Positions 1 through 10,107 are shown, counted from the first letter of the stretch. The stretch is DNA of 64,000 nucleotides from Gimesia sp. (GCA_002706765.1 PAJV01000032.1:124001-188000), one strand, 5' to 3'. Numbers and translations: made by a program. Notes: generated by a model from the letters alone, not told the origin.

Positions 1-759
1 CTGGAAGCACTTATCGAATGGAACCCGCTTACACTGCGGATGTTCCAGGGGAAAACTGCCGCGGTGCTGGCATTGCTGCTGGTGATTGCCAGCCGATTTA
101 CTCCACGTCGCATTGGTACTGTCGAATTACTGTTGCTGGCGGGACTGGGAGCTGCCGCCATGTGGAGTTCCCGCATGGTACTCTGGTGGGCGCCTGTTGC
201 CGCTTATTACCTGGCAATACATGGTGCAGCAATCTGTGGACACAAACGCAGACAACTGGCTGATCCCGAAGCGGAAGAAGTTTATTGTGCCGGGAAATGG
301 ACGGTCGTCTCTGTGGGGATGGTCTGGATCTGTTTTGCGATTACCCCGTTTGGCTCACAGGTTCTGCATGGCAAACAGGTAGATTTCGAAAAGAGTGTTT
401 CGGCGTCGACACCGATAGGGGCGACGGAATATCTCAAGGAAAAGAAAATTGAAGGCCAGCTGTTCAATTCGATGGAACTGGGGGACTACCTGCTCTGGGA
501 AGGCCCGGAAAAAGCAGCTGTATTTGCAAACTCCCACGTGCATCTGTTGCCCCGCGAAGTCTGGGATCATTACCTGAGAATCGTGAATTCTGCCGGCGAT
601 GCTGAGGAATTACTGGAACGGTATGGAGTGAACACGGTTGTGCTGGACCTGCCCAGGCGAAATCCCCTGATGCGTCGTCTGGAACGGGATGGTGCGTGGC
701 GTGTGGGGTACAAAGATGATGGCACTGTCGTGTTATTGAGAAACAATCCCATTCAGTAA
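1..759 (+). CDS. Membrane protein, C-terminal part (5' end outside window)
   Basis: The reading frame is open from base 1, so this is the 3' part of a longer gene. What is visible is 252 residues. The first ~115 contain three hydrophobic stretches (around residues 18-30, 40-72 and 100-115 of the fragment), consistent with membrane helices. The remaining ~135 residues are soluble and include 'NSMELGDYLLWEGP' and 'VNTVVLDLPRRNP'. This arrangement, many helices followed by a periplasmic tail, is seen in integral membrane glycosyltransferase-like or polymerase-like proteins, but no catalytic motif lies in the visible part. The gene ends 63 nt before the next plus-strand gene, so the two may be co-transcribed. 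Membrane location is well supported; function is not. Confidence 0.8.
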   Translation: MEALIEWNPLTLRMFQGKTAAVLALLLVIASRFTPRRIGTVELLLLAGLGAAAMWSSRMVLWWAPVAAYYLAIHGAAICGHKRRQLADPEAEEVYCAGKWTVVSVGMVWICFAITPFGSQVLHGKQVDFEKSVSASTPIGATEYLKEKKIEGQLFNSMELGDYLLWEGPEKAAVFANSHVHLLPREVWDHYLRIVNSAGDAEELLERYGVNTVVLDLPRRNPLMRRLERDGAWRVGYKDDGTVVLLRNNPIQ

Positions 760-822
760 TCGTAATCGCATCCCATTCAATAATTACCTCGTTCTTCTCA
801 TCAAACTTTATCGAGATCTGTC

Positions 823-2097
823 ATGAAATCACGCAAGTTGTCATCGAAAACCATGATTGCAGTTCAGGCCCTGGTGGTAGTTGCTTTTTGCGGAGCGTAT
901 ACCCTGGGCTCACGCGATACCCGCCAGTCATTCAACAGCACATTTCTGGATCAGACTTTCTACCCGGAAGTGAAAATCGAGCGGGAAGAGCCACTGCGGG
1001 TTTCGGCATTGTATGACGATCCGTCTGTGGTGACCGATGAAGAGCTGGCCGCGGTACTGAAACAGGTACGCCCGAAGTTTCCCCGAAAACATTTGAAGCC
1101 CAACCATGTGGAACATGCCTTGCGTACCTGGAGTATTCATTCCACGTTTCAGGACCCGAGTGTCGTTTCAGGAACTGAGATGTGTGACTTCCTGACCGAC
1201 CATGGCCGCTTCCTGGCATCGTGGGGTGAGGAAGCTTCGCCGCTGCTGATTGATGAACCAGCGGGAATTTCAATTCGCTGGGGCAGTCAGGTGGGGGGCT
1301 CGGTTCACCACGATCACTGGCTGGCTTCATTGACCGAAGCAGGCATCCATCGAGATGCGCCCGTGTTCGCACCCTCCCGCCGCGACATGGATGTCAATGA
1401 TGTGATTCAACAGTCATTGCGGGACTTTCGTCTGGATGAACGCGAAGTCGAATGGTCGGCGATGGCGTTTGGTTTGTGGATTCCTCCCGTGAAAGCGTGG
1501 CAGACGACCGATGGGCGGACTGTTTCGTTTGATCAACTGACACGGCGACTGATCCGCGGACATAAGAAATACGGTGTCTGTGTGGGCACTCACCGGGTAT
1601 ATTCGCTGATGCTGCTGATTCGCCTGGACGACGAGTTCGATATTCTTTCCGATTCGGCACGGGCAGACGCATATACCTACCTGGAACGGGTGCGTGACCT
1701 GATCAGTGAGTGTCAGTTTGAGGATGGCCACTGGCCTGCCAACTGGATGGAAGGTAAGGCTGCATTGACCAGTACCGAAGAAATTCCCGAATACAAAAAC
1801 GTGATTGCCACGGGGCATCACCTGGAATGGCTGGCGATTGCTCCCAAAGAGCTGCATCCTCCGCATGAGCAGATTGTGAAAGCTGCGAAGTGGGTGATTC
1901 AGAATACGACTTCGCACACCGAAGAAGAGATTCTGCAGAAATATACCTTCTACAGTCACGTGGGAAATGCATTGGCGCTCTGGCGGAATACGCATGCCGC
2001 CACCTTCTGGAAGGAATGGCAGAAGACTCATCCGTATGTCCCGGAAGCGACTGCTGAACAGGACGAAGCGATTGAAGCCCCTAAGCCGACGCTGTAG
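823..2097 (+). CDS. Conserved-looking membrane-anchored protein of unknown function
   Basis: A 424-residue protein. Residues about 11-29 (AVQALVVVAFCGAYTLG) form one hydrophobic segment after a basic start, so it is a signal anchor or uncleaved signal peptide with the rest outside the cytoplasm. The body is rich in His, Trp and acidic residues ('VGGSVHHDHWLAS', 'FEDGHWPANWMEG', 'NVIATGHHLEWLAIAP'). The helix-dense second half with GHW and GHHLEWL motifs is loosely like the alpha/alpha barrel of terpenoid cyclases and prenyltransferases, but this is a weak impression and I do not assign a function. The N-terminus matches a usual membrane anchor, which supports the ATG at 823. It follows the preceding membrane protein gene closely and converges with the cytochrome gene at 2116. 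Confidence 0.85.
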   Translation: MKSRKLSSKTMIAVQALVVVAFCGAYTLGSRDTRQSFNSTFLDQTFYPEVKIEREEPLRVSALYDDPSVVTDEELAAVLKQVRPKFPRKHLKPNHVEHALRTWSIHSTFQDPSVVSGTEMCDFLTDHGRFLASWGEEASPLLIDEPAGISIRWGSQVGGSVHHDHWLASLTEAGIHRDAPVFAPSRRDMDVNDVIQQSLRDFRLDEREVEWSAMAFGLWIPPVKAWQTTDGRTVSFDQLTRRLIRGHKKYGVCVGTHRVYSLMLLIRLDDEFDILSDSARADAYTYLERVRDLISECQFEDGHWPANWMEGKAALTSTEEIPEYKNVIATGHHLEWLAIAPKELHPPHEQIVKAAKWVIQNTTSHTEEEILQKYTFYSHVGNALALWRNTHAATFWKEWQKTHPYVPEATAEQDEAIEAPKPTL

Positions 2098-2115
2098 GGG
2101 CAAGTCGGACCGTGA

Positions 2116-3891
2116 TTATTTTCCGCCAACCACTGTGAAGGATGCTTTCGAGCCGGCTGGTTTAAAGAACTCTGCCTGCACGCCCGGGTCATTCCGGTTT
2201 GAAAGATCGATCAACAGCGTCAGTTTATGGATGCCTTTCGAAAGTTCGATTTCATTTTCTGTCTGTGATTTCAGGCGCTGTGAATCGATCCAGATGCGGG
2301 TGTCCTGCGCGGAGTTGATGCGAACACCTACGGTGCCCGCTTCGGTGACATCGAGTTCGGCCTGCAGCAGAATTTTCGAGTCGGTACTCAGGCTTTTCAA
2401 CTCTTCAAAGGGAAGCAAACCTGCCACCATGGCATACTGCGGAACAAATGCGGTGGCAGGCGCCCGCAGGACGTGTTCTTCAAACAGTTCTTCGTCCGGG
2501 TTTTCATTCGTCAGCAGCAGACTGGGAATCTCCCGCATGGCCAGCCAGCGCTGAATGGTCGGTTTCGAGCGGATCGCGTACGGACCCGGTTTACCCAGCA
2601 CGGACAGATACTTCACCAGGTCGACCAGTTCATCGCGTGTCAGGAATTTGGTGAGCCCCTGGGGCATCAGGGATCCCCCTTCTGCTTCGTCATCGATGTC
2701 ATCCACGGGAATCACCATTTCTTTGCCATTGGCGTCTTTCAGAATGACTCGCTCCTCATTACGGTCTACGATGATGCCGCGAATGATTTTGCCTTCGATG
2801 GTGATGATGACATAGGTCTGGTAGGCTTCTTTGACGGCTTGGTTAGGGTAGAGGATGGAACGGACGAGATAGTCGACGGGTGAACTGGCGCCGATGGGAC
2901 TCAGGTCCGGGCCGACTTCGCCTCCCGCTTTACTGACAGAATGGCATTTCATGCAGCTTAAGTCGGCGCGGCGGAAAATCTGTTCGCCGCGATCGGCATT
3001 GCCGTGCTCGATCACATCGGCGAGCAGTTGTTTGAATTCCTCTTCGGTGAGTTCTTTATCTTCACTGGACATGCCGGCTGCTTTACTGAGGGCATCGCTC
3101 AGGGCTTTATCGCTACGGCCTACAGAGTACATGTAACGCAGCTGTTTTTTGGCGACATCTTCGGGAATTTGTTGAGTCGCCAGTGCGGCTGCCAGCTGAT
3201 CGGCGGCGCCCCGGGTGTCGAGGATTGCTTCAATAAACGGTGTTGGATCACCTTCTTTGGAAGACGTCATGATGTTGATGCCTGCTTTGATAGCCTGCTG
3301 CAGATCGAGGGTGACCAGGGCGGCTGCACCCAGGTAGCGGATATCAGCGGGTGAGTCTGCCTGCGTCAGTTTCTGCATGGCTTGGACGCTTTCGGGACCA
3401 CCAATGGAAACCAGCGCGTCGATGGCTGCGATTCGCAATTTCTCATCGGTTCTGGCAGAGAGCGCCAGTTGCTGCAATTTGTCTGCTGCGCCGGAGACTT
3501 TCCACAAACCGGCCAACTCAATCGCGATCTGATTGACGGGAGGTTTGGCTTCGATCAGTTTACTGATATCGGCCAGGTTACCGGCGGGTTTGATTTTTCG
3601 ATTCTGAAATGCTTCTTTGAGCGCGAGCAGCGATTCCTGTTTGACGTCTGCCTGGAACTTATCGTTAATGATCTGTTCCCAGATAAAGCCGAGTTCTTCC
3701 GGATTCCCCTTGCGGCAGATCAATTCAATAATCGTGCCCTGGCGCGAGGCAGGGACGCGGCCACTTTTCAGAAGCTTCATCATGGGTGAAGCACTGCCCT
3801 GGGCTGTCGCCGGGCTCTGGTAAGTTGAGACCAGGAGCAATGTGATTGCTGAAAGGAATAAGGCAGAAATAATTCGGGGTCGATTTCTCAT
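2116..3891 (-). CDS. Exported HEAT-repeat / PVC-type c-type cytochrome
   Basis: Predicted 591 residues from the ATG at 3891. An in-frame extension to 3978 exists but lacks signal-peptide character, whereas MRNRPRIISALFLSAITLLL at 3891 is a clear signal peptide. Residues ~50-260 are helical with HEAT-like repeats (for example 'RIAAIDALVSIGGPESVQAM'). A haem-binding CMKCH motif follows (C313, C316, H317) with 'GGEVGPDLSPIG' after it, typical of the planctomycete cytochrome domain. The C-terminal ~130 residues look like a beta-sandwich carbohydrate-binding or PA14-like domain. It probably accepts electrons in the periplasm. It lies 145 nt downstream of the dehydrogenase-domain gene; in many planctomycetes these modules form one polypeptide, so the pair is likely a split version working together. 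Confidence 0.88.
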   Translation of the reverse strand: MRNRPRIISALFLSAITLLLVSTYQSPATAQGSASPMMKLLKSGRVPASRQGTIIELICRKGNPEELGFIWEQIINDKFQADVKQESLLALKEAFQNRKIKPAGNLADISKLIEAKPPVNQIAIELAGLWKVSGAADKLQQLALSARTDEKLRIAAIDALVSIGGPESVQAMQKLTQADSPADIRYLGAAALVTLDLQQAIKAGINIMTSSKEGDPTPFIEAILDTRGAADQLAAALATQQIPEDVAKKQLRYMYSVGRSDKALSDALSKAAGMSSEDKELTEEEFKQLLADVIEHGNADRGEQIFRRADLSCMKCHSVSKAGGEVGPDLSPIGASSPVDYLVRSILYPNQAVKEAYQTYVIITIEGKIIRGIIVDRNEERVILKDANGKEMVIPVDDIDDEAEGGSLMPQGLTKFLTRDELVDLVKYLSVLGKPGPYAIRSKPTIQRWLAMREIPSLLLTNENPDEELFEEHVLRAPATAFVPQYAMVAGLLPFEELKSLSTDSKILLQAELDVTEAGTVGVRINSAQDTRIWIDSQRLKSQTENEIELSKGIHKLTLLIDLSNRNDPGVQAEFFKPAGSKASFTVVGGK

Positions 3892-3972
3892 TCTGAAACT
3901 AACTCTGTATAAGGCAGGAAAACAAAACAGGCTGTCGGAAGGCCTGGTATCAATGGGATAGAAGGTGAGGGA

Positions 3973-4008
3973 AACCATCCCGGAAAACGGATTGAATCCG
4001 GGATGGTT
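3973..4008 (-). terminator. Intercistronic 11-bp hairpin between hydrolase/dehydrogenase and cytochrome genes
   Basis: AACCATCCCGG (3973-3983) and CCGGGATGGTT (3998-4008) are perfect inverted repeats separated by 14 nt. The hairpin starts 28 nt after the stop of the upstream minus-strand gene (4037). No T-run follows on the minus strand, so it is not a classical intrinsic terminator. It may slow transcription, protect the 3' end of the upstream message, or set the ratio of the two proteins. Confidence 0.5.
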
Positions 4009-4036
4009 GATGATTCCTTCAGGTGTGACTCGAAAA

Positions 4037-6655
4037 TTACTCGGCTTCGAGTCGTTTTTCGAGAGTGTCCATCGTTTCTTTCAAGGTGTACTCAAGGTAA
4101 TAATCCTGCGGGTGAATCAAAGATTCAACGGCAATCTCAAGTGCACGTGGATCGTGGTAGAAACTGAGTGCGCGGATGGCTTCCAGGCGAACGCGTGGGT
4201 TTTCATCATTGACCTGAACCTGCAGCAGGTCCAGAGAGTTGTCAACGCGATCTCGCCAATAGCAGAGGACACGCGTGGCGGCGGCCCGTGCTTTGGGTTC
4301 GGGAGATTGCAGCATCTGTTTCAGGAAATCGACATCAACCACGTCCAGGCTCTGGCGGACCCAGAGTGCTTCCAGCAGGTGATGCTGATAGTTTTCCTCT
4401 TTGGAATCCAGACCGGCAACCCACTTGTTTAAGGCGTTGATCACTTCTTGGGTATCACGGACACGCAGTTCACGACGAACACGGTACCGCACCCGGTCTT
4501 CATAGGTTTTCAGCAGGTCGAGCAGTTCCGGGATGGAAGCATCTGCGATATTCGGGTCTTTGAGTAATGGCTTTTTCGTGTAAGTGACACGCCAGATCCG
4601 GCCGTGCTGTGCATCGCGGTTCGGGTCACGAATGGAATGCTGCATGTGACCGACGAGGGGATTAAACCAGTCAATCAGGTACAGGGCACCATCAGGGCCG
4701 AATTGCAGATCCACAGGGCGGAAGTTGGTGTCGGTTGATTTGACCAGTGGTTCGACCGGGTCGGCAGCGAAGCCCGAACCATCTTCTTTCATTTTATACT
4801 GCAGTACGCCATGGAACCCGATGCAGTTATTCAGCAGGTAATTCCCCTGAAGTTCTTCCGGAAACTGGCGGCTGGATACGAATTCACAACCGGCGGTTGG
4901 TCGCCATTGTTTTTTCAGGAAGTGTTGCATGCCGGCGTGTTTGCGTGGATAGTCGAGGTCACCGGAAAAAGCAGTGCCGAAGTAATTGGCTCCGCCGGAA
5001 GCATCGGCGACAAAGTTCTGTCCCCAGCGATCAAAGACGTGACCCCAGGGGTTGGCATAGTTGTACGAGACAAAGATACTCGTTTTTTCCGTCCGTGGTT
5101 CATAGCGGAAGATGCCCGCGTTCAACAGTCGTTGCGGACCATAGGGGGTTTCGATCTGACTGTGGTGGAATGTCCCTTCCTGGAAATACAGTCCGCCGCC
5201 GGGGCCCCAGGTAAATGCGCTGATGGAATGATGGGAGTCTGCGGAATCGAAACCGTGCAGGACGATTTCCCTGTGGTCCGCGTGGTCGTCGCCATCGGTG
5301 TCTTTCAGGAAGACCAGGTTCGGCTGCTGAGCGACATAAACTCCGCCATCGCCGAGTTCAATTCCCGTGGGCAGATGCAGGCCATCGGCAAAAACCGTCT
5401 GTTTGTCGGCACGTCCATCACCATTCGTATCTTCCAGGATCAGGATTTTGTCATCGACTTCTTTGCCAGGCAGGTACATGGGATAGGAAGCCATTGTGCA
5501 GACCCAGAGGCGGCCTTTACTGTCGAAGGCGAACTGCACGGGGTTCTTGAGTTCAGGGAACTCGACTTCGGAAGCGAACAGATTGATTTCGAAGCCTTCC
5601 GGCAGTTCGAAGTGTTTTTTTGATTCTTCCGGAGACGTGATTTTAATCGACTCCGGGTCTTTGACATTGGTTTTGATGTCCGCGAAGTCACCTGTGTTGC
5701 TGTCGTCGATTTTCACCGGAACGGTTTTGCCCTGTGCCACCGCCCAGATGCGTTTATCGCGATTGTCGATCATTTTACGGAGCTTGGCAAACTCTGCAGG
5801 GAAGTTGACCACGCCGAACGGTTCTTTGCGGCCGCCGTAAATGTAATAGCCGTTGACGGCGCGATAGTCGTACCAGAACTGTCTGTTCTTTTCCAGGACT
5901 TCCGCGCGGAGCTTCTTCATGTCCACGGTGGAGCCCGCTGAATCACGTGGGCCGAACAGCGCTTCATCAATCACGGGAGCGAGTTGCTGGTAGCCGTAGT
6001 CAGTCAGATGGATGCCGTTGAAGGTTAAATCCTGGTCACCCGATTCCATCAGTTTTTTACTGGGAGTGAACAGGTCGACGAAGATCACATTTTTCTCGGC
6101 AGCGATTTTTTTCATCGCGTCGGTATAGAGCTTGATGCGTTCGTTATTTTCTTTTCCCTCTGTCAGGCCAGGTCGATTCAGGTTTTCATTGGCAATGGGG
6201 GAAAAGAGAACCAGTTGCGGGTGTGATTTGCCGTTGTATTTAGCGGCCAGTGTGGTGTCGATGAAGTTTTTCAGGTCGGCTTCAAATTTGGGGAGTCCCG
6301 CTTTGCCGGCAAAAGACTCATTGAAACCAAAGCAGGCAATGACGACATCTGCCTTGTGGTCTTCCAGGTTATGGCCGTGATCCTGGAAATCTTTGGAGCG
6401 GGGACGCAACGTCAGCTCGTCGGCGGACCATCCCAGGTTTCGTACGACCAGTTCTTTTTCGGGAAAACGGCTGTGGAGCAGCGTTTCGAAATAGCCTGCG
6501 TCCTGCATCCGTTCGGGAAACGTATTGCCAATGAATACAATATGATCGTGCGGTTTTAGTTCCAGTTGCTGCTCGTTGGCTTTGACCTGATTTGGGGAGA
6601 CGGCAGCAAGGCCGGCTGTGAGCAGACACAGGGCCAGTATTAGAGAATTCTTCAC
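4037..6655 (-). CDS. Exported SGNH hydrolase + PVC dehydrogenase-type propeller + HEAT protein
   Basis: Predicted 872 residues from a GTG at 6655, which puts the signal peptide (KNSLILALCLLTAGLAA) at the N-terminus. An in-frame TTG at 6718 would add 21 basic residues and cannot be excluded. Domains in order: a SGNH/GDSL-type hydrolase (~30-240; block I-like 'IVFIGNTFPERMQ', block III-like 'VIACFGFNESF', and 'FNGIHLTDYGYQQLAP' holding the Asp/His pair); a linker; a beta-propeller of the membrane-bound dehydrogenase type common in planctomycetes (~350-720; 'FELPEGFEINLFASEVEFPELKNP' region, 'FGPDGALYLIDWFNPL'); and C-terminal HEAT repeats (~740-870). No CxxCH is present, so the haem domain is supplied by the next gene. 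The likely role is periplasmic attack on an esterified glycan or sugar, with oxidation; substrate unknown. Confidence 0.85.
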   Translation of the reverse strand: MKNSLILALCLLTAGLAAVSPNQVKANEQQLELKPHDHIVFIGNTFPERMQDAGYFETLLHSRFPEKELVVRNLGWSADELTLRPRSKDFQDHGHNLEDHKADVVIACFGFNESFAGKAGLPKFEADLKNFIDTTLAAKYNGKSHPQLVLFSPIANENLNRPGLTEGKENNERIKLYTDAMKKIAAEKNVIFVDLFTPSKKLMESGDQDLTFNGIHLTDYGYQQLAPVIDEALFGPRDSAGSTVDMKKLRAEVLEKNRQFWYDYRAVNGYYIYGGRKEPFGVVNFPAEFAKLRKMIDNRDKRIWAVAQGKTVPVKIDDSNTGDFADIKTNVKDPESIKITSPEESKKHFELPEGFEINLFASEVEFPELKNPVQFAFDSKGRLWVCTMASYPMYLPGKEVDDKILILEDTNGDGRADKQTVFADGLHLPTGIELGDGGVYVAQQPNLVFLKDTDGDDHADHREIVLHGFDSADSHHSISAFTWGPGGGLYFQEGTFHHSQIETPYGPQRLLNAGIFRYEPRTEKTSIFVSYNYANPWGHVFDRWGQNFVADASGGANYFGTAFSGDLDYPRKHAGMQHFLKKQWRPTAGCEFVSSRQFPEELQGNYLLNNCIGFHGVLQYKMKEDGSGFAADPVEPLVKSTDTNFRPVDLQFGPDGALYLIDWFNPLVGHMQHSIRDPNRDAQHGRIWRVTYTKKPLLKDPNIADASIPELLDLLKTYEDRVRYRVRRELRVRDTQEVINALNKWVAGLDSKEENYQHHLLEALWVRQSLDVVDVDFLKQMLQSPEPKARAAATRVLCYWRDRVDNSLDLLQVQVNDENPRVRLEAIRALSFYHDPRALEIAVESLIHPQDYYLEYTLKETMDTLEKRLEAE

Positions 6656-6858
6656 TGCTGTGGGCTTTCTTTTAGGACTGAAAAGGCAGGAGACCCTGAG
6701 GGTAAATTTGTGAACCAAATCTTCAGGATTCTATTTTTGGTATATCGATTCCAACTTTAATTTTGTAGCATGTGCCTACCTATGTCAAATCAAAGTCAGG
6801 GGTTGTAAGGAATGACCCGATTCTTTGAACATCAGTAGCATTCGGGGAGTTTCAGTGT

Positions 6859-9800
6859 ATGAAGTACCACTTCTCTTCCACGAGAGGGAACATAAAACAG
6901 TTCCGCATTGATACTACGCAAAAAACGCAGAATTCAACAACTGAATCCTATCCGCAAGTTTCCGACAATGCATCCATTAAATTAATAATCGAAAGTATTC
7001 CCGCCGGAGTGGTGTATCGGTCGGGAGAAACACTGTTGATTAATCAGCGTTCCTCTGAATTATTAGGCTACTCAAGCGAGAGCCCCGCGCTGTTTGAACA
7101 GAATCTGGAGCGATTATTTGAACTCGATGCGATTCAGGGCGAAACTGCCACTGATGCAACCCCATCAGATTCTCCGGAAATCTGGGTGCAATTCAGTGAG
7201 GGAATTCAAAAGTTATGCGAAGTCACACTTCCCAATAACGAGGATCGACAACTCTGGTTGCTGAATGAGGTCACCACTCAACGTCAGAACGAACGTTTGA
7301 TGCATCTGCTGACGAATGCCACCAGCGATGTGACAGGAGAAGCGTTTTTCAAACGTCTGGTCCAGCAACTGTCGCTCGCCTTAAAATTAAAATGCGTCTG
7401 CCTGGTGCAGCATAAAAAAGAAGATCAGAAAATACGTAGCTGTCAGACCATCGGTGTCAGTTTCGATGGAGAAGTGGTACCCGATTTCGAATATGCAGTA
7501 GAAGGTTCACCCTGTGAGCATGCGATCGGTCCTGAACCCTATATGATTCCCTCAGGGGTAGCAGCGGCATATCCCCAGGATTCTTTCCTGGCCGAACATG
7601 GGATCGAATCCTATTTCAGCCTGCCGATGGTCGATAAAAACAATGACGTTCAGGGACACCTGGTACTGCTGGGCGACAGGCCAATCTATGAAGACCTGTG
7701 TCAACTGCCCGTGATTCAGAACTTCACATATCGGGCTGCGGCGGAATTGAACCGCAGGCAGGCAGAGAAAAAGTTGGAGGAAAGTGAACTGCGAATCACG
7801 ATGGCGGCGCGTGGTTCTGAAATCGGTCTCTGGGACTTCGATATTATTACCGGCAAAACGAAATACGATGATAAATGGTTTTCAATGCTGGGGTATGAAC
7901 CTGGTGATCTGGCCCAGTCATTCGAGACCTGGAAAAGTCTGGTCCACCCGGATGACCTGCCTCCCACCTTAAAATCTCTGGAAGATTATATCTCAGGCAG
8001 TTCCAGTTCGTACGAAGCCGAAATTCGGATGAAGACCAGCGGCGGGAACTGGAAATGGATTCTGACCCGGGGCAAAATTTCCGCATACAGTCCCCAGAAA
8101 ACGCCGCTCCAGCTGATTGGCACCCATATCGATATTGATGATCTGAAACGCTCCCAGCAGATTCGCCTGGAGAACGAAGCGCGGCTGCGGATTATCATGG
8201 ATCAGATTCCCGCGATCCTCTGGACGACTGACTGCAATAATCAATATACATCGATTGTCGGTGCCGGCTTGAACCAGCTGGGGATCCAGCCGGATGAAAC
8301 CGTCGGTAAAGCAATTTATGATTTACATAAGTCTCAGGATGTCTCGGTCAATATGACGGCCATGCACAACCGGACGCTCAAAGGCGAATCGGTCCGGTTT
8401 GAACAGCAGCTGCAGAATACGATCTTTGATATTCATATTGAGCCTCTGCGAAATTCGAATGATCAGATTATCGGTTGTATCGGGCTGGCAATTGATGTGA
8501 CGGTACGCAAGAAAACCATCGAACAATTAAACCGGCAACGGATCTTATTGCAGACCATTTTCCATTCCGTGACCGATGCGATGATCGTTACGGACCGCAG
8601 TCATAATATCGTCATGTGTAACGAGTCGATCCAGATTCATTTCCGTTGTAAGGAAGCGGATCTGCTGGGCAGGCCGATTTGTGAGCTGATTGTCTCCTCC
8701 AGTCTGTACGAAGAGCAGTTTAACCGGGTTTCTTTCCCGAATACCCGGGTGCTGAAACCATTTATCGTCGAGTATCTGCGTGCCGACGGCTCCCGCTTTC
8801 AGGGAGAAACGATTGTGACTCCGCTCAGACGCTCGGATAACCAGATTACCGGTTATATCAAAGTGATCCGGGATATCACCGATCGTATCCAGATGGAAGA
8901 GGAAAAGGATCACCTGCATGCCCAGATGCTGCATGCCCAGAAACTGGAAAGCCTGGGAGTTCTCGCAGGGGGAATCGCGCATGACTTCAATAATCTGCTG
9001 CTGGCAATCCTGGGGAATACGAATCTCGTATTAATGGAACTGGATGAGAAATCTCCCGTCAATCCTTATGTGAAAAGCATTGAAATGGCAGCCCGTCATG
9101 CTGCGAAAATCTGCGAACGGCTGCTGGCCTATTCCGGTCGCCGTACCTTTGCCTCGATGACATTTAATCTGAATCGTGTCATCCAGGAAACAGTCGAGAT
9201 TATGAAATCGATTGTTTCCCCCAACGCGCACATCGAACTGGATCTGTCGGACGAAGAATTAATGATCCATGGAGATATCGGTCAGATCGAACAGGTGGTT
9301 CTGAATCTGTTGACGAATGCATCGGAAGCGACTCAAAATCAGGCAGAAACTGGTTGCATCAAAATTCGCACCGGGGTCAGCCTGCTGGGGAAGCATGAAT
9401 TTTCTGATTATTATTTCTGTGAAAATGGCGCTCCGGGAAAGTTTGTGTATTTTGAAGTGGAAGATAACGGGAGCGGTATGAATGAAGACTGCCTGTCAAA
9501 AATGTTTGACCCGTTTTTTACCACTAAGTTTACCGGTCGCGGGTTGGGGCTGGCGGGCGTGTCAGGAATTATCCGTGGGCATCATGGAGGCCTGCAGGTC
9601 AACTCTGTTCTCAATCAGGGTTCCTGCTTCCGGGTTATCTTGCCTCAGTCACTGGAAACGACTGCTGAGAGCGACGATGAAGGGAGTGGTGAATTGCAGA
9701 TACCGGTGGACTCTGGTTCGATCCTTGTGATTGATGATGACAAGGCGGTATGCAATGTTGTGGATCGCGTATTGAAACGGTTTGGGTTTTCGGTGCTGAC

Positions 9801-10107
9801 CGCGTATTCAGGGAGTGAAGGCGTTGAAGTTTATGTAAAACACCGTGGCGAGATCAGCGCGGTACTCCTGGACATGACCATGCCGGGATTAAGTGGCGTG
9901 GAGACTTTTGAACTGCTCAGGGAGAAGGAAATTGACATTCCGGTGATTCTGACCAGTGGCCTGAGTGAGACGGATATTTCAGAACAGATGCAGGGGTCCG
10001 AGATCGTCCATTTCCTGAAAAAACCCTACAAACCTCAAAAACTGGTGAACGTAATCAGTAAAGCACTGATCCGGCAACAGATTCAGGACGATGCCTCCAA
10101 CCTGTAA
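6859..10107 (+). CDS. Hybrid sensor histidine kinase/response regulator with PAS and GAF domains
   Basis: A 1082-residue protein with no transmembrane segment, so a cytoplasmic sensor. Order of domains: PAS-like (~35-130), GAF-like (~150-290), PAS_3-type (~310-430, 'LGYEPGDLAQSFETWKSLVHPDD'), PAS (~440-555), PAS (~565-690), then a HisKA domain with the H-box 'GGIAHDFNN' (His708), a HATPase domain ('VLNLLTNASEA', 'DNGSGMN', 'GRGLGLAGVSGI'), and a C-terminal receiver (acidic pair in 'VIDDDKAV', phospho-acceptor Asp1005 in 'VLLDMTMPG', conserved Lys in 'FLKKPY'). The H-box variant is typical of PAS-linked hybrid kinases. There is no adjacent response regulator gene, so phosphotransfer must go to an unlinked partner. 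A purine-rich stretch (CGGGGAG, 6843-6849) precedes the ATG. The ligand is unknown. Confidence 0.95.
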   Translation: MKYHFSSTRGNIKQFRIDTTQKTQNSTTESYPQVSDNASIKLIIESIPAGVVYRSGETLLINQRSSELLGYSSESPALFEQNLERLFELDAIQGETATDATPSDSPEIWVQFSEGIQKLCEVTLPNNEDRQLWLLNEVTTQRQNERLMHLLTNATSDVTGEAFFKRLVQQLSLALKLKCVCLVQHKKEDQKIRSCQTIGVSFDGEVVPDFEYAVEGSPCEHAIGPEPYMIPSGVAAAYPQDSFLAEHGIESYFSLPMVDKNNDVQGHLVLLGDRPIYEDLCQLPVIQNFTYRAAAELNRRQAEKKLEESELRITMAARGSEIGLWDFDIITGKTKYDDKWFSMLGYEPGDLAQSFETWKSLVHPDDLPPTLKSLEDYISGSSSSYEAEIRMKTSGGNWKWILTRGKISAYSPQKTPLQLIGTHIDIDDLKRSQQIRLENEARLRIIMDQIPAILWTTDCNNQYTSIVGAGLNQLGIQPDETVGKAIYDLHKSQDVSVNMTAMHNRTLKGESVRFEQQLQNTIFDIHIEPLRNSNDQIIGCIGLAIDVTVRKKTIEQLNRQRILLQTIFHSVTDAMIVTDRSHNIVMCNESIQIHFRCKEADLLGRPICELIVSSSLYEEQFNRVSFPNTRVLKPFIVEYLRADGSRFQGETIVTPLRRSDNQITGYIKVIRDITDRIQMEEEKDHLHAQMLHAQKLESLGVLAGGIAHDFNNLLLAILGNTNLVLMELDEKSPVNPYVKSIEMAARHAAKICERLLAYSGRRTFASMTFNLNRVIQETVEIMKSIVSPNAHIELDLSDEELMIHGDIGQIEQVVLNLLTNASEATQNQAETGCIKIRTGVSLLGKHEFSDYYFCENGAPGKFVYFEVEDNGSGMNEDCLSKMFDPFFTTKFTGRGLGLAGVSGIIRGHHGGLQVNSVLNQGSCFRVILPQSLETTAESDDEGSGELQIPVDSGSILVIDDDKAVCNVVDRVLKRFGFSVLTAYSGSEGVEVYVKHRGEISAVLLDMTMPGLSGVETFELLREKEIDIPVILTSGLSETDISEQMQGSEIVHFLKKPYKPQKLVNVISKALIRQQIQDDASNL

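Noticed and set aside
1414-2103. A 229-codon minus-strand frame antisense to the gene at 823-2097
   Set aside because: The plus-strand frame is longer, has a proper membrane anchor and tight spacing to its neighbour.
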